Origin: Hexactinellida sp. DTS-2022
Taxonomy: Eukaryota; Porifera; Hexactinellida
Assembly (NCBI GenBank): GCA_028753945.1
Contig: JAPNXP010000005.1
Span: 3,348,001-3,412,000, forward strand
DNA: 64,000 nucleotides
Direction of reading: 5' to 3'
Part shown: positions 44,719 to 55,821 of the stretch, piece by piece
Position numbering within the stretch: the first letter of the stretch is position 1
Layout: every line of letters begins with the position of its first letter
Translations under genes and position numbers: made by a program
Notes under the pieces: generated by a model
Database searches by the model: none
The model's input: the letters and a program-made list of their open reading frames with translations, nothing else
Told to the model about the DNA's origin: nothing

Positions 44719-45080
44719 CATGGGGTCAAGCCCAAGGGGCTCAAGCCCTTTGGACTTAAACCCATTTTTGAGAGGTCTTAAATCCGGACTTAAGTCCTCC
44801 TTTAATAAAAGGGATTAAGTCCGGACTTGGACTTAAGCCCTTTATAGATGATCTTCAAGCCCTTTAAGCCCGTTTCAAGGCACTTATTCAATAAAATACG
44901 GTATGGATTTATAAATAATTATAGTAAAAGACTTAAGTCCGGACTTAAGCCCTTTATTAAGGGCTTGAGCTTGGACTTAAGCCCTTTTCAAAAAGGGGTT
45001 AGAAAAAGGGCTTGGGCTTAAGGCCTTCTGATAAGGGATGGGCTTGGACTTAAGCCCTTTTGAAAGGGCTTGACCCCATG
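44719..45080. mobile_element. MITE with GACTTAAGCCCTTT iterons
   Basis: Ends CATGGGGTCAAGCCC and GGGCTTGACCCCATG. Fifteen or so variants of ACTTAAGCCC and its complement GGGCTTAAGT fill the interior. TSD not clear. Just upstream (44485-44570) TGGGTCA is repeated seven or more times in a short tract. Confidence 0.75.
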
Positions 45081-45224
45081 TCTCCCAGGTACCATCGAAG
45101 GCGTATCTGTAGTGCTAGAAGGTTATAAAAACAACTTGATATCATGATTATGTGAGACTAAATTATATTTACATTATAGTCACTTCTAAGTTAAATATTG
45201 GATATATAATTGGTCAGATCACAG

Positions 45225-45285
45225 CATTCTATACATAAGGCAATGATACGCTCTTAAATTTCTGGGCCAGGGATTGATTATTATA
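45225..45285 (+). repeat. Solo P-type terminal sequence
   Basis: CATTCTATACATAAGGCAATG and CCAGGGATTGATTA match the ends of the P-like elements at 4291 and 8773. No transposase follows. Confidence 0.6.
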
Positions 45286-45539
45286 GTCAACTAAATGGAT
45301 GCAATTAAATTATTATTCGAAATAAGTAATCCAGGGTGCTTCTACTTATGTAATTGTTGTTTATAAAGGTGGTCATTTACAAGACGCATATTTTTGAGGT
45401 GTCACTTGGTCGAAATGACGTCACTATATTGTTTAATAGGCTAAATATTCCAAAACTTTGAACGCATGTAAAATGTTCAATTGCTATAACTAACCCATCT
45501 AGGAGTCATTTTACATAAAATATCTCAGAATCAAGTATG

Positions 45540-46190
45540 GAATGTTACCACATTCCTCTGCTGCCTTGGAAACGTGATTTCAATGCTTGAGGTCATGTCT
45601 CGAGAAGGAATATAGTTACAGCTTAGTCAATGGATCCAATTGATAGCCCGTCCTCAACTTTCTATTCAATGATGATACATTTTTGATGCTCTATCTCAAA
45701 CCAATTTTCTGAGAATTGTGATTATTGTAATCATCCAGACATTTAGGCAAGGGGGGCAAAGTAGAGTTTTGGGAATGTGAGGGGCGGCGGCTTCAGCTTT
45801 GATCAATCTATTTTTCAAATCCCAAGGGGGGACAAATGCCCCCCCCCCCCCCTAAATGAAACCCTGGTAATATATATTCAAACGGTTATACACATTTTGC
45901 GCAAAATTGATTTGAGATAGAGCTCAAAATGTATTATCATTGAATAGGAAGTTGAGGACGTGCTATCAATTGCAGGGCCGGCGCCACCGGGGGTGTCCGG
46001 ACACCCACTGCCTCAAGAAAATGAAGCGGTGCTTGTACAGTGACACCCACTACACCCACACCTCATAATACGTGGCGCCGGCAATGAATTGGATCCATTG
46101 ACTAAGCTGTAACTATATTTATTCTCGAGATACGACCTCAAGCATTGAAATCACGTTTCCAAGGCAACAGAGGAATGTGGTAATGTTGCA
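45540..46190. repeat. Foldback repeat with two inserts
   Basis: 45545-45720 (CCACATTCCTCTGCTGCC..., TCAATGGATCCAATTGATAG) is mirrored by 45895-46185. The loop holds a small GC-rich hAT-like insert (about 45741-45868) and the right arm a 111-bp MITE. A diverged relative is at about 56870-57010. Confidence 0.75.
45973..46083. mobile_element. 111-bp hAT-type MITE
   Basis: Ends CAGGGCCGGCGCCACC and ACGTGGCGCCGGCA, TSD ATCAATTG / ATGAATTG (one mismatch). The left arm of the surrounding foldback, with GGATCCAATTGATAG, is the empty site. Confidence 0.8.
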
Positions 46191-47578
46191 GTCTAACTGC
46201 AATTTTAGTTCAAGTGACTTAGACTAGTATAAGTGCAATTGAACAGGGCCCGTATTCACTAAGAAGTTAAGTACGTACTTAAGTACTAAGTACGTATTTA
46301 AGTCGTATTCACTAAGATTGGTATTCACTAAGATTTAAGTGCGTACTTAAGTACATACTTAAGTACAAAACTTAAGTAACCTACTAAGTTAACTTAACTT
46401 ATAAGAATTTTCTTTTATTGACCCTGAGACGTTGGTGTTTAATTAGAACATTGTATTATATATCTTGTAGTACTTGCTTTACTTTAGGGGAAGTTTATTA
46501 TTCTATTTTCAACAATTATTACTTTAATTCTTTTTTCTAAAAGTTTCTGTTTTTTCAGTCGATAGTATTCCCTCTGCTCCTCTATTAAGGCTATTTGTGC
46601 TGAAAAAACCTCCATTTGTTTGCAGAGAACTTCTTGCTGTAGAGGAAGTAGATCAGAGGCTGATAATGACCTCGCTGAAGATTTTTCGGCGCTCCTCTTA
46701 CGTTTTCGGGTACGTATTCCAACAGCAGAACTATTGTTTACAAGAACTTCTGGTGCGTCGAAGATCATGGAACTTGATTCAATGACAAGTTCTTCAGGTA
46801 GGGAATTTGATGGTCCTTCGAACAAATCTGTACTTCCCATAATTCTACTAAATGCTGGTGTACCCTCTAGCATATCTGTTACCCTCTCCGTTGCAGTGGT
46901 TGACAAGTCTGTCAGCAGAAAGGATAAGTATAGCCTCGTCACTTATCTCTCCAACTGCATTTGGTCCTCCTCCTGTCTGTCTTGATTCTCGACGATTACT
47001 ATCGACATGAGACTTTGCAGCTCCCTTGAGATTATTCCATTTTTTCTTAAGGTCTTTAACATCTCTATTGTTTCCATGGATCGAGTTAACCTTTCCTACC
47101 ATATCGGTCAACAGTGGCGGCGCTAGCACATCAAAAGAGGGGGTGCAACTGCAGGTGCTGTTGCAATTCAGGGGGTGCAATCATTTGTCCAGTTACAACC
47201 TGCCAGAATGTTTGAATGATTATTGTGTCATGTTATAGCGGTGGTCTTTTATAGAAAGTAGCTATTACTTTAGGTTGATACTCAAATCTAATATTCGGAA
47301 ACTAACAAATTAGCATAAGTCGAACATACGTAGATCAGTGGCGAATCCAAAGGGAAGGGGGAGGCATATGCCCCCTTCCTCTATTGCCCAACCCGCAGGA
47401 TCTTAGTTCGGCGAGACACCAAAACAACGAATGCGGTAGACTTTCGGGATAAGAGGAACAAATAGCTTCACAAAATCAGGTTCCTAGATTTGCTATTCAA
47501 TGGGTAATACTCCTGTTATGGAGATCTCTAAAACTGAGATATTAGACATCCAGAAGCTACTTATCATTAGCTAGTTAT

Positions 47579-50551
47579 TAGGGTGTCCCAAAAAAAAAAT
47601 CGAATTTTTGAAACGTTTATGGGGAACCCCGTAGGAAGTTTCTATGTGTCATAAAATGATTGTGGAAAAAATTTCAGGTATTTATGAACTGATTAGGGGT
47701 CCCGCAATGGCTTCGTAAATTATATTTTACACCTTTTTTTACTATTTCAAAGTTTAATTTTTCCTAGAAACTTGCTTTAAAAGGATAACCTGGGTCATAG
47801 CCTACTCTATATATGGCCTGACAGTAGATATACCAGGGATGCACAAGAAGATGGGAAATTTTAATTTTTTAATGTTTTCTATATTGAACTACGAAGTTCT
47901 TTATATCTCTAGGTCGTAAACATAACTCAGCAGTGCTAGCCCGTGATTAATATTAGAACGGTGATTGGATTTTCATAATTTAATAGTAATAATAAACACA
48001 AACAGTACTATTTCTAATATTAATATACAGTAAATAATACACAATTATTTGCTTTCTTTCCTCTCTCCTCTTTCTCTCTCTGGCTCTAGCAGTGACACAC
48101 GACACACTTAACTACATAATAGAAATAAGAATAACAGAGTAATACAAATCATGGTAAATACAAATAAGTAGACACATAATTAAGAGAATTTCTTAAATTT
48201 ACGCTTTATATACTTTTTGAAAGAACCAGCGAGTTATAATTCTTAACTTTGTTTGCAAGAAAGCAATTCTCTGCAGTAAAGACGAGCTTCGATAAGATGT
48301 TCCAACTAAACACACCACAGCTAATTCAAGTAGACTTTCAAATACTTGGATCACGATTATCACTATCTTCCGAATACATCAACGTGAGTTCAACTAGTAA
48401 TAAATATTCTAGAAGGTCCACTTACAAGCTTCGCCATCAGCTCTTTATTGTTTTCGATGGCACTAAAGGTCTTCCATATAACAAATATGGAATTTAAAAC
48501 TGGCTCAGATGGATATTTAAGTCCGCCACGGTCCGTTAGCTGCAGAAGTTTATACTAGGAGTCCAAAATCAAGGAGAAATTCTTTATCAACTGTTAGCAT
48601 ATGTACAAACATGACACGGTTTTGTTCGTTCAGGTACTGATGGACAGTATAGCCTGCAATAAAGGCTAATGATTGAAGCAACTGTGAACCACAATCAATT
48701 GTTGATAAATCATTAATCGCATCAAGAAATGGCTCCAAATTGAACTCACCATCAGTTGTGGAATACGCTATACGTAGAAGAAATGACTTAACAAATGACT
48801 GAATACATAGATTGAAAGGAAGTGTCTTGTTGGTCAGCAAATATGTTTCATTATGCTAGAAAGTTTAAGTCGACGCTCGGTTCAAGGATTTGAAGATAGG
48901 AGATGTGATAATTAGAACCCGACATCATACGGTATAGACCGAAATGGTCCAAGGGATCCGTCTGTAGAAAGGAGGACAAGACAACAGATATGTAAAGCCA
49001 CAAGATTGAGTCAAATGATTGGTAATTTGTGGTAAGGTAATACAAGCTTGTCTAAAGCTGGTGTATGTTGTTTACTCAGTTTGCCAAATTTTTCTGGTAA
49101 AGTTTGCCAAGCATCTAACCAAAACTACATGAGTCAAAAATAGAAATCGCTCGTCATTAAAAGTCAAAGGTCTAGAGAAATTATCGTTCAAACGTATTCC
49201 TTTAAATGGTGTGTTAAAGCAAGTTCCTGCAAAACAGATTCAATTTCTCGGATGTCACTAATTGCAGCAATGGAAACGGATATACTCTGTCTATTAAAAT
49301 AGGCTGAGGTGGATAAATAAGCGTTGATTTCAAGGTACAAATCTACTGAGATATTTTGTCAGCCATTTTAGCGAGAACAAACGTTGTGTTGCTTTCATTA
49401 CGGAACCACACCAACCAACTATAAGGTAAAGAAATCAAGGTTAACTTATCTTTCAAGTCCTGTGGAGAGTTGACCACAAACTTCTCTTTCTCTTGACTCT
49501 CGGATCTCAAGCTGAGTTGTAGTGTTTGGTTCATCAATTCTTCCTCTTTTGCATCGTATGAGAAGCGATTCCGTTTGTAAGGTTTGGATGAGTAATATGC
49601 TGGGCAGCCGGGCAGTAAACTTGGTACAGCGCCTTCCTTCAGCTTTGGATTTGCCCGCGGTACTTCAGTAAAAGTACCATCTCCTCTTGGGACTTGGAAA
49701 GTGTAGTCTATGTTTTCTTTCTGAAAATGGTTGATACATACATAGACCACCTTCAGGTCACCGATATCCTCGCGACGAAGAGCGCATGTCCAGGCATGAT
49801 TCAGGGTTGGTGGATTTTGAGGCATCTTGAACACAAGGAACATAGTCATCAGGGTTGTAGTTGTTCTTGCATCCGGGAACAGAACACGAGTTAGGCATGA
49901 ATAGAAGCTAATATTAATAAAATACCAAAGCGAAATTAAAAGGATGAGATTTTACGTCAATAGAAGAGTTTGGAATAAAATATGATCAATAATTGCATAT
50001 ATTTCAAGAATATTTCTAATTAATGTGGTTGATTATGATTATTATTTTTGAAATTAAATATTGTGGTTGGATAAATATTACCATCTTCTCCTTCATCCTT
50101 GGTCCACATTTTCTAGGTTACTGTCAGGCCATATATAGAGTAGGCTATGCCTGGGTGAATCAACCATGCAGATTACAGATTTACTATCAGAAATTTGTTA
50201 TCTGTACAATTTATATTTTTTCAATAGCAAGGATTGCTCCATATTCCGGTTGCTGTGAATTCAGTAAATTCAAATCCAAAGTATCGAAGATAACAAATCT
50301 CTGATTGTAAATCTGAAATCTGCATGGTCGAATCACCCAGGTTATCCTTTTAAAGCAAATTTCTAGGAAAAATTAAATTTTGAAATTGTCAAAAACAGGT
50401 GTAACAAAATATAATTACGAAGCCATTGCGGGACCCCTAAATCAGTTCATAAATACCTGAAATTTTTTTACAATAATTTTATGACATATAAAAACTTCTT
50501 AGGGAGTCCCCCATAAACATTTCAAAAATTCGATTTTTTTAGGACACCCTA
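47579..50551. mobile_element. P-like element 3
   Basis: TIR TAGGGTGTCC / GGACACCCTA followed by long, similar subterminal arms (TCGAATTTTTGAAACG..., and inverted GGTTATCCTTTTAAAGCAA...). The 8-bp TSD CTAGTTAT is at 47571-47578; on the right it is interrupted after CTA by the Tc1-type element and completed at 51435-51439. Carries a THAP/P-transposase pseudogene on the minus strand. Confidence 0.88.
48230..49898 (-). pseudogene. P-element/THAP9-like transposase, copy 3, internally deleted
   Basis: The ATG at 49898 opens MPNSCSVPGCKNNYNPDDYV, the first two cysteines of a THAP finger. After a frame slip at about 49850 the domain continues VFKMPQNPP...HAWTCALRRED...YVCINHFQ, giving the C2CH pattern. 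Then come a linker and part of the post-THAP region (to 49343). The catalytic core seen in copies 1 and 2 (RSDASYKGG, DNYPLN, FDxVHIIK) is missing. 48851-49045 resumes with QTDPLDHFGLYRMMSGSNY and 48230-48840 with the C-terminal region. It therefore looks like a typical internally deleted P element that could still encode a DNA-binding fragment. Confidence 0.85.
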
Positions 50552-50554
50552 CTA

Positions 50555-51432
50555 CTGTATTTCTCGGTCAATTATCCGATTCGGGCAACCAATTATCCGA
50601 TTGGGTCAACCAATTATCCGATTGGGTCAACCAATTATCCGATTCGGGCAACCAATTATCCGATTCGAGCAACCAATTATCCGATTCAAGCAATCAACAA
50701 TTATAGTGATATATTTGATATAATAGTGATAATGAATACAGTTAATTAATATCGGATAAATGATTTATTGGATATATATATTGGATAATGTAGCTACTAG
50801 AGATTTTCAAGGCGTATTGCTCTCGGAACTGTTGCTGTCAATACATGGTAGAACGAATTCAGGCAAGTTGCTGGAGTAATTTGAGCCAAATCATTTGGGC
50901 ATAATTGCAATAGTTTATCTCTCCTTGCACTTACCATAGTTTGGCCCTCAATTGGTATAATTGGTCCTTGAGCGCTGAGAGTTCGTTTTATATAGGATTT
51001 TAGACTTTGGAAGCACAACTCAATCGGATTCAACTCGCAACTGTATGGAGGGAGGCGTTTCAATTCGATGTGTGAAGGGATGTGTGAAGGGATAGAATCA
51101 TTTGAAATTGCTCTCCCACCTCGTGAAATAGCAACTGTAGATGATGTGGCAGAGTGTTGTCCTGCATCGTATGAACTCGAAGCCATAATTTATGATTAAT
51201 ATTTGAATATTAGGAATATATTTATTTCGTATTACTTTGTTTTATACTAATCAACCCAGTATCCTAAATAGATAAACCAATGAAAATCAAAAGTAATTCC
51301 GATCGGATAATTGGTTGACCCAATAGGATAATTGGTTGCCCGAATCGGATAATTGGTTGACCCAATCGGATAATTGGTTGACCCAATCGGATAATTGGTT
51401 GCCCGAATCGGATAATTGACCGAGAAATACAG
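50555..51432. mobile_element. Tc1/mariner-type element A with iterated TIRs
   Basis: TIR CTGTATTTCTCGGTCAATTA / TAATTGACCGAGAAATACAG between TA dinucleotides. Each end then has five or more CAATTATCCGATTGGGTCAAC units. It sits inside the right TSD of P-like element 3, which dates it as the younger of the two. Carries a truncated transposase gene (50797-51186). Confidence 0.93.
50797..51186 (-). pseudogene. IS630/Tc1-type transposase, internally deleted (C-terminal half)
   Basis: 129 codons: a short N-terminal part (MASSSYDAGQ..., ISRGGRAISND), colinear with the start of the copy at 57364-57894, then a direct jump to IPSHIELKRLPPYSCELNPIELCF, the block with the third catalytic acid (E in NPIE). 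The first two catalytic aspartates are deleted. The frame is open and in phase across the junction, so a small fusion protein could be made. Minus strand, within element A. Confidence 0.8.
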
Positions 51433-52052
51433 TAGTTATGTAATTATTGTATCGTGTTTAGTTGGTAACATCCGCATCACAAGATCCGTGCCCACCCAGA
51501 CCTGAAGTTCAGTTTCGCATATGGCACCAATTATATACCTTTAGTATAATTATAGATAGATCTAACTCACTCACTATACATTATTGTATTTACATATTTG
51601 AGATTAATAAGAGATTAACATGTTGAATTTTAGTTAGGAATTTGAAGATACAGAACCCCTGAAATAGTCACTGCCCACCCCTCAGATTTGTTTCTCGAAC
51701 CGCCTATGACGTAGATATCAAAGTACAAAGTGCTAAATTTGACTAGACATTCATGCTAATTCTTATATACGTATTGAAGTGGGCTAGTTCATAACTGCCA
51801 ACCGTACAGGGATTCCCTGTAGTACAGGGATTTAACCATTTTGGCTGTTCTGTAAACATACAGGGATATATTCCATTTGTATTGGGATTTTTAATTTACT
51901 AATTACAAGTTAAATGATGCCTAAAACATCTACAGTGATGATAGTATATTCTGACATGCATTCTACATTGACGACATAAAGGCACAACTTGGTTTATACT
52001 TTATTTTTCAAGCGTTTAGGGAATCCCTATACAGTATATATTTAATTGAATA

Positions 52053-52228
52053 CAGTTGAAACCGGATATTTTTAACACATTCTTTTAACGAAAATTTGTT
52101 AAAAATAGCCGATTGTTAAAAATACCCGATTTTACAACAACAACAATAATTAATTATTTACAAGAAAATGTGTTAAAAATATCCGATTGTTAAAAATATC
52201 CGGTGTTAAAAATATCCGGTTTCAACTG
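52053..52228. mobile_element. 176-bp TA-flanked MITE, second copy
   Basis: Inverted relative to 41764-41939 and the same length; TIR CAGTTGAAACCGGATATTTT, TA on both sides. Inside the 47112-52540 insertion. Confidence 0.93.
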
Positions 52229-52990
52229 TACCTTTTCAAAGTAATAATTTTGATATGTCTTTCGTAATTCCCTGAATAATATTTCCCAGAACGAGCGAGC
52301 GTAGCGAGCGAGAAATCTTTGGGAGATGTACACAGATATTGGCCAATGTACAGGGGAAGATTTGAGCCCTATGAGGGATATGACTCAAATAGGTTGGCAG
52401 GTATGCTAGTTATGCTATTCAACTTGAATACAATAAATTCTAAACACACCTTGAATTCTCTGAGCACGCCCATTGGGGGTGCTGACAGAGTTTCAGGAGG
52501 TGCCGTAGCACCCCCTAGCACCCCCTTGGCGCCGCCCCTGTCGGTCAACAGTGATTTCTTCTTCCTATTGAGGTCAGCACAGTGCCCAGTACCTCTGAGT
52601 AAATCACCAGCGGATTGAATCGCGTCGATGAGTGTATACTCTTCCTCTTTGGACCAGTTACTTTTTCGAGGTTTTTCCATTTTCTTTAGCTGAAACTCAA
52701 ATAATCACTTTAATTTATACTTTTGCAATAACAACAGCCGATGCAATTGTACTCGACGATATTTTTCAAGCACGAAATCGCAGGAACTTCAAAGAGAATA
52801 TTCTTTTTACAGTTAAAAGAATAAAGCAAGCTAATACAATAGCATTCCATACACTCATATGCTATGCTATTACATCCCATGTTGCATTACATCCCTAACT
52901 TAATTTAAATGCGTTTAGACTCTAGAGTCACCTCGGGACAGGGTTAATTTGACTCAATTAAACGGTGAAATCTATACTGTTATAGAAATA

Positions 52991-54034
52991 TTAGCTGAAA
53001 TTATGAATGGAGAATTGATCTCGATAATGTTTGGCAGCCATATGGCCAGTATCCTCAACCTCAAACAGCTCACTCGGATCAGTTACATTTGAGAATTCGT
53101 CATCTAATAGAGGTTGTTTCCACATAATTGCCATATTATGCAATACTGCACAAGCAACTATTATCATGCATACTTTATCTGGAGACATCCGAAGTTCGCC
53201 ATGAAGACAATGAAATCTACGTTTCCATCTTCCAAATGTTTGCTCAATTATAACACGTGTTTTCTTATGAGCATAGTTATAATTGAATTGGGGAGTCGAG
53301 GCTGGTTGTCGATAGGGTGTCAGTAAGTAGGGCTTTAGCATGTAACCACTATCCCCTAATATGTGCTCCCCGATTAATAAGTTGTTTTCAACATATATTC
53401 CAGCCCGAGAAAGCTTCCAAATGCGAGAATCGTGAACAGATCCAGGAAAACGAGCCAACACATCACTAATTATACCATCCGATCGACATATAACTTGGAC
53501 ATTAATTGAGTGGTAAAAATGTCGGTTCACGTAATCTGCTTCATTTTCAGATGGTTTTTGAATGCGTATATGTGTCCCGTCAACTAGTCCAAGGACGCCT
53601 GGAAAATGAACAATTTCGTAAAATTTGTTCTTGAAATCTGCCTTCTCAGCTGAGCTTGGCATACTAACATACTGGTTGTATATATCCTGAAAACCTTGTG
53701 AAACATCATGAATATAGCGAGAAGCTGAAGACTGGCTTACATTAACTCCATCTCCACAGATTATCTGGAACGTTCCAGAAGCAAAAAACTGAAGTCCAAT
53801 ACAAACCTGTAAATGTGGGGGAGCGGCATGGGAGCGATCTGTAAAGTTTAAACGATGAGCTATTAACTCAGTGATTCTTGAAATTGATGATCTAGAGAAG
53901 CGGAAACGTTGAACAAGTTCCAAATCATCATAACAATCTAAGGGATCAGTAATATCCCTAAAAATTCTTGGACGTGCCATAGATGAAGAGTTTTCTTCTT
54001 CTTCTGCTAGAAATAGTGGAATCATTTGTGCCAT
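52991..54034 (-). CDS. PIF/Harbinger transposase (HARBI1-like nuclease), intact
   Basis: 347 aa without a frame break. The DDE superfamily endonuclease domain (DDE_Tnp_4 type) has the expected acidic residues: D152 in LGLVDGTHI, D202 in FPGSVHDSRIW, the conserved LGDSGY (D228) and E264 in IEQTFGRWKRRF. The N-terminal third carries a likely helix-turn-helix (RFSRSSISRITEL). Length and motifs match full-length animal Harbinger/HARBI1 proteins. The start at 54034 (MAQMIPLFLAEEEE) gives the family's usual acidic N-terminus. Harbinger enzymes cut TIRs as a pair with a SANT/Myb protein; that partner is broken here, so the enzyme could act only with help from another copy. It is the most intact transposase gene in the window. 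Confidence 0.95.
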   Translation of the reverse strand: MAQMIPLFLAEEEENSSSMARPRIFRDITDPLDCYDDLELVQRFRFSRSSISRITELIAHRLNFTDRSHAAPPHLQVCIGLQFFASGTFQIICGDGVNVSQSSASRYIHDVSQGFQDIYNQYVSMPSSAEKADFKNKFYEIVHFPGVLGLVDGTHIRIQKPSENEADYVNRHFYHSINVQVICRSDGIISDVLARFPGSVHDSRIWKLSRAGIYVENNLLIGEHILGDSGYMLKPYLLTPYRQPASTPQFNYNYAHKKTRVIIEQTFGRWKRRFHCLHGELRMSPDKVCMIIVACAVLHNMAIMWKQPLLDDEFSNVTDPSELFEVEDTGHMAAKHYRDQFSIHNFS

Positions 54035-54187
54035 TTGTAAGAATTTTGTGAAATTGAATGAATCAGATTTAAATCACAGATTTATACTTAATTGCGTAAT
54101 CAGTTATCAAACAATTGATGGATTTATGGTTACTTGGAATGTTAATTTAACGTTAAAATGCAAGATACAAAATTCAAAATAATAATT

Positions 54188-54308
54188 AAGTTCTCTATTT
54201 GAATAAAGAAAATACCATGCATTCCTTTGCAACTAGCATTTGTGTAATTAAGTTCTCTATTTGAATAAATAATAATGCATGCATTCCTTTGCAACTAGCA
54301 ATTGTGTA
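54188..54308 (+). repeat. Tandem duplication of about 60 bp
   Basis: AAGTTCTCTATTTGAATAAA...CCTTTGCAACTAGCA occurs twice in a row with small differences. It lies in the non-coding part of the Harbinger element between the transposase gene and the right TIR. Confidence 0.85.
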
Positions 54309-55029
54309 GTGAAAAATATTCACCAAAAACATGATGAAACCTATTTTAGTGTGCTTCTTCTAGTAAAACCGTTATAGTAGGGTCCTACTATAGTTTTATA
54401 CTATAAGTGAATTGAATTCGTTCTGATAGAGTTCCGTCCGGCCGGAAAAAATATAGAAAATAAAAAATATAGAGGTTGTATTCTCCTAAGGATGTTCTTT
54501 CTATATATCAATTAAAATGAATAGGTCGCTAATCAATTCTCCGTTTTATTAACGGTTTTCTTTTACGGAAATCAGCCATCTTCTCCATATTGTATTGTAC
54601 TCTTATGGTAGACTGAATACTATAGAATATACAGTATTACATAACTATACTGCTCTTTAATTACTGTTATTGATTGGTTATAGCTTCAAAGTGAATTTGT
54701 GTTTCATACAATTGAAATAAAAACACTTGGACTGTTGATTGATGATGTCAATTCTACTATTCAAAATAATAAAGTAAATACTTCACTAAGATAAAATGTA
54801 ATTTAAATATTGAATTATCAATACTACGTTGAATATTACGTAAAGTCAATTCCAAAAGAATGAACAGTGTACTATAAATATAATTGAATAAATATAAATA
54901 TAATTTCGTATATTTCTTAGTGAATACGACTTAACAACAATATTTCTTAGTGAATACGACTTAAGTATGTACTTAACTAAGTACGTACTTAGTACTTAAG
55001 TACTAAGTAATCTTAGTGAATACGGGCCC

Positions 55030-55651
55030 TGGTGTAGTTAGTCTAAGTGGAATAGGACTAGTCCAAGTGTGAATAGAATTTAACTTATTAAAATGGGTAG
55101 CTAAAATTAGCTCGAGGTCATTCTATAATTGAATATTTAACAATTTTGGGGTCCTGAATTAGTTGGAGGAGAGTGTCACATGATAGATTGATAGTAGGGC
55201 AAAACTGAGTTTTGAATCAGCATTTAATATCAAAAAGAACAATATCACACATTTATTGGTAGTAGCCTTTATATATATTTATATTTTAAAACAGTTAACG
55301 GAAACCACTGTTTGCTTATAATCTCAAAGTCTAAGGGTACTTCCCTAAATTCGGTCCAAAACAGTTTATTACATGTCCTATCTATAGATCTTAATATATT
55401 ATGCACAGTGGCTTCATAGCCGGAAGTAGCGAAAAAATCAAGGGTTGTATTTTAGCTAAATAAAGTTGTCATTTCATGCTGAATACAATAGAAACACTCT
55501 AATAAAATAACTAGTAGATTGAAAGCCTACAAGCTATAGAAAAATATTATCAAAGTCAAAAGAAATTGATGGTTCCATTTTGTGGTTAGCAAAATTTTAA
55601 AAAACTTGTCGTTTGATGTTGATAATTACTTCTAACCAAGATGTATGTATG
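55030..55651. other. Flank of the Harbinger element, no gene
   Basis: 55030-55085 (GGTGTAGTTAGTCTAAG...) is the other half of the repeat in which the Harbinger sits; a diverged copy without the element is at 62695-62810, inverted. The rest is AT-rich and empty. Confidence 0.5.
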
Positions 55652-55813
55652 CATAGGCGTCGGAAATGGGCCGCCGGCCCAATCGATTCTGGGGCCGCTA
55701 CATTCAAGGCATCACTAACACAACTATGGGCCGGGCATGGCCCGGGTAGAGCCGGGTAGACCCTTCGGGCTGCCCGGCCCATGCCGGGTGGCCGGATGGG
55801 TCCGACGCCTATG
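55652..55813. mobile_element. hAT-type MITE, 162 bp
   Basis: Ends CATAGGCGTCGGAAATGGG and GGGTCCGACGCCTATG, TSD TATGTATG on both sides (target is repetitive). GC-rich CCGGGTAGAGCCGGGTAGAC inside. Same family as 31976-32141. Confidence 0.75.
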
Positions 55814-55821
55814 TATGTATG

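Larger units (their letters stand above)
47112..52540. mobile_element. hAT-ended composite insertion in the SANT gene
   Basis: Ends CAGTGGCGGCGCTAGC and GGCGCCGCCCCTG, perfect 8-bp TSD TCGGTCAA (47104-47111, 52541-52548). It splits a recognisable coding sequence, so the edges are certain. Within it lie the P-like element 3 (47579-50551), a Tc1-type element (50555-51432) and a 176-bp MITE; the remaining hAT sequence is about 1.4 kb and encodes no transposase. Confidence 0.92.
46484..52680 (-). pseudogene. SANT/Myb-like partner protein of Harbinger, split
   Basis: The protein starts at 52680 with MEKPRKSNWSKEEEYTLID, the first helix and tryptophan of a SANT/Myb-like DNA-binding domain, and runs to KKSLLTD at about 52545. 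There the hAT-ended insertion starts. The reading resumes at 47111 with MVGKVNSIHGNNRDVKDLKKKWNNLKGAAKSH, the second half of the domain. It then continues through a probable one-base frame shift near 46930 to a long helical tail (46484-46942; QQEVLCKQMEVFSAQIALIEEQREYYRLKK, likely coiled coil). In PIF/Harbinger elements this protein escorts the transposase to the TIRs. It is disrupted here, so the element cannot supply it. Confidence 0.85.
46246..55029. mobile_element. PIF/Harbinger element, split by a 5.4 kb insertion
   Basis: TIRs GGGCCCGTATTCACTAAGA (left) and TCTTAGTGAATACGGGCCC (right) with subterminal ACTTAAGTACGTACTTAAG motifs on both sides. If the element proper starts at GGCCC, the 3-bp flanks are CAG and CTG; the diverged unoccupied relative near 62750 has CTG. 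Both expected Harbinger genes are present on the minus strand: transposase 52991-54034 and a SANT/Myb-like protein. Without the insertion 47112-52540 it measures about 3.35 kb, normal for an autonomous Harbinger. Confidence 0.88.

Noticed and set aside
50570..50700. Regular repeats of CAATTATCCGATT as a possible array with spacers
   Set aside because: No spacers; they are iterons at the ends of Tc1-type elements, mirrored at 51300-51420.
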